The notes beneath the pieces are model-generated. The model did not search any database and had not been told where the DNA came from. It worked only from the letters and a program-made list of their open reading frames with translations. The translations under genes and the position numbers were made by a program. This document shows positions 6,048-6,280 of a DNA stretch of 6,280 bases, piece by piece; position 1 is the first letter of the stretch; the number at the start of each line of letters is the position of its first letter. The DNA is from Roseiarcus sp963755075 (lineage in GTDB: Bacteria; Pseudomonadota; Alphaproteobacteria; Rhizobiales; Beijerinckiaceae): the NCBI GenBank assembly GCA_963755075.1, contig CAVWKL010000196.1, positions 1 through 6,280 on the forward strand, in the 5' to 3' direction.

Positions 6048-6111
6048 CTCGGCCTGCAGGGCGGTCGTCGGCGGCGCGGGACAACAGGCTGGGGACGGGA
6101 TCCTGGGGCAT
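6048..6111 (-). other. Probable true 5' end of the RTX-like gene, separated by a one-base frame break
   Basis: An ATG at 6111 preceded by GAGAG at about 8 bases spacing opens MPQDPVPSLLSRAADDR. In this frame the next residues become Arg/Pro-rich shadow sequence. If one C of the CCC at 6061-6059 (- strand) is removed, the protein continues RLQAEMDTVIDRLF into the RTX frame, giving a 508-residue protein with a plausible N-terminal helix. The frame upstream of 6047 without this fix contains CPRIPSPACCPAP, unlike the cysteine-free remainder. This supports a one-base insertion, by sequencing error or mutation. Confidence 0.5.
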
Positions 6112-6136
6112 AGTAACTTCTCTCGGTAACACAATA

Positions 6137-6166
6137 AGATTACGACGTTAAGGCTTTCCAATTCAA
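6137..6166 (-). promoter_or_regulatory. Candidate sigma-70-type promoter for the RTX-oxygenase-kinase cluster
   Basis: On the - strand TTGAAT (6166-6161) and TAATCT (6142-6137) are separated by 18 bases, within AT-rich sequence that contrasts with the GC-rich genes. Transcription would begin near 6130, about 20 bases before ATG 6111 and about 83 before ATG 6047. Two TTGGAA copies (6176-6171 and 6161-6156) spaced by 9 bases flank the -35 box and could be a regulator site. This is motif reading only. Confidence 0.35.
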
Positions 6167-6280
6167 TAAGTTCCAAATATAAATCCGGAAAAGATGGCTC
6201 GGAACGATACATTTTTAGCAGATTTCTATCAATTTGGACGCCACACTGCTCTCAGCGTTAGACCGAAGCGGGCGTGAGCA

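Noticed and set aside
4329..6113. 594-codon open frame on the + strand
   Set aside because: Very Arg/Gly-rich and lies opposite both the oxygenase and the RTX-like gene; both of those have clear family motifs, so this is a shadow.
6150..6176. Possible EcfG-type (GGAAC-N16/17-GTT) general stress promoter
   Set aside because: GGAAC is present on the - strand, but no GTT occurs at the required spacing.
6048..6212. Extending the RTX-like protein upstream to 6212 in the same frame
   Set aside because: The region is AT-rich, promoter-like, and would add cysteines and odd composition not found in the rest of the protein.

Overview
The window looks like GC-rich alphaproteobacterial chromosome. The evidence is strong GC bias at third codon positions, a histidine kinase of the HDLRQPL H-box type, a FixJ-like receiver plus LuxR module, and a GlsB/YeaQ-type membrane protein. 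A Rhizobiales-type organism is a reasonable guess, but nothing here fixes the genus.

Layout: (1) 1-1760, + strand. The 3' part of a hybrid sensor kinase: DHp helices, ATPase domain, two receiver domains and a LuxR-type DNA-binding domain. The reading frame breaks near 185-187, so the DHp part ends at 204 and the rest is open from a GTG at 201. Inserting one A restores a single protein. (2) 1928-2161, + strand. A 77-aa unrecognised protein with a good ribosome binding site. (3) 2350-2568 and 2669-2968, - strand. A small winged-helix-like protein downstream of a three-helix GlsB/YeaQ-type membrane protein that has an Arg/Trp/Gly-rich tail. A strong hairpin (2271-2307) lies in the convergent gap before the + strand gene. 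(4) 3190-6111, - strand. An apparent three-gene cluster transcribed from right to left: a cysteine-free RTX-like calcium-binding protein, a 2OG-Fe(II) oxygenase, and a small P-loop kinase-like protein. An AT-rich promoter region lies upstream (6112-6240).

How they may work together: the kinase could carry a signal from sensing to DNA binding within one polypeptide, although its second receiver has Asn where the phosphoacceptor Asp belongs. In the right-hand cluster, the RTX protein is probably exported. The oxygenase and kinase-like protein are small soluble enzymes that could modify it or belong to an unrelated pathway; the sequence shows only the linkage. No T1SS transporter gene lies in the window.

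Two apparent single-base frame breaks, one missing A near 186 and one extra C near 6060, raise the question of sequence error versus real gene decay. No gene-free stretch exceeds 300 bases. No tRNA, rRNA, CRISPR array, insertion sequence or attachment site was seen.
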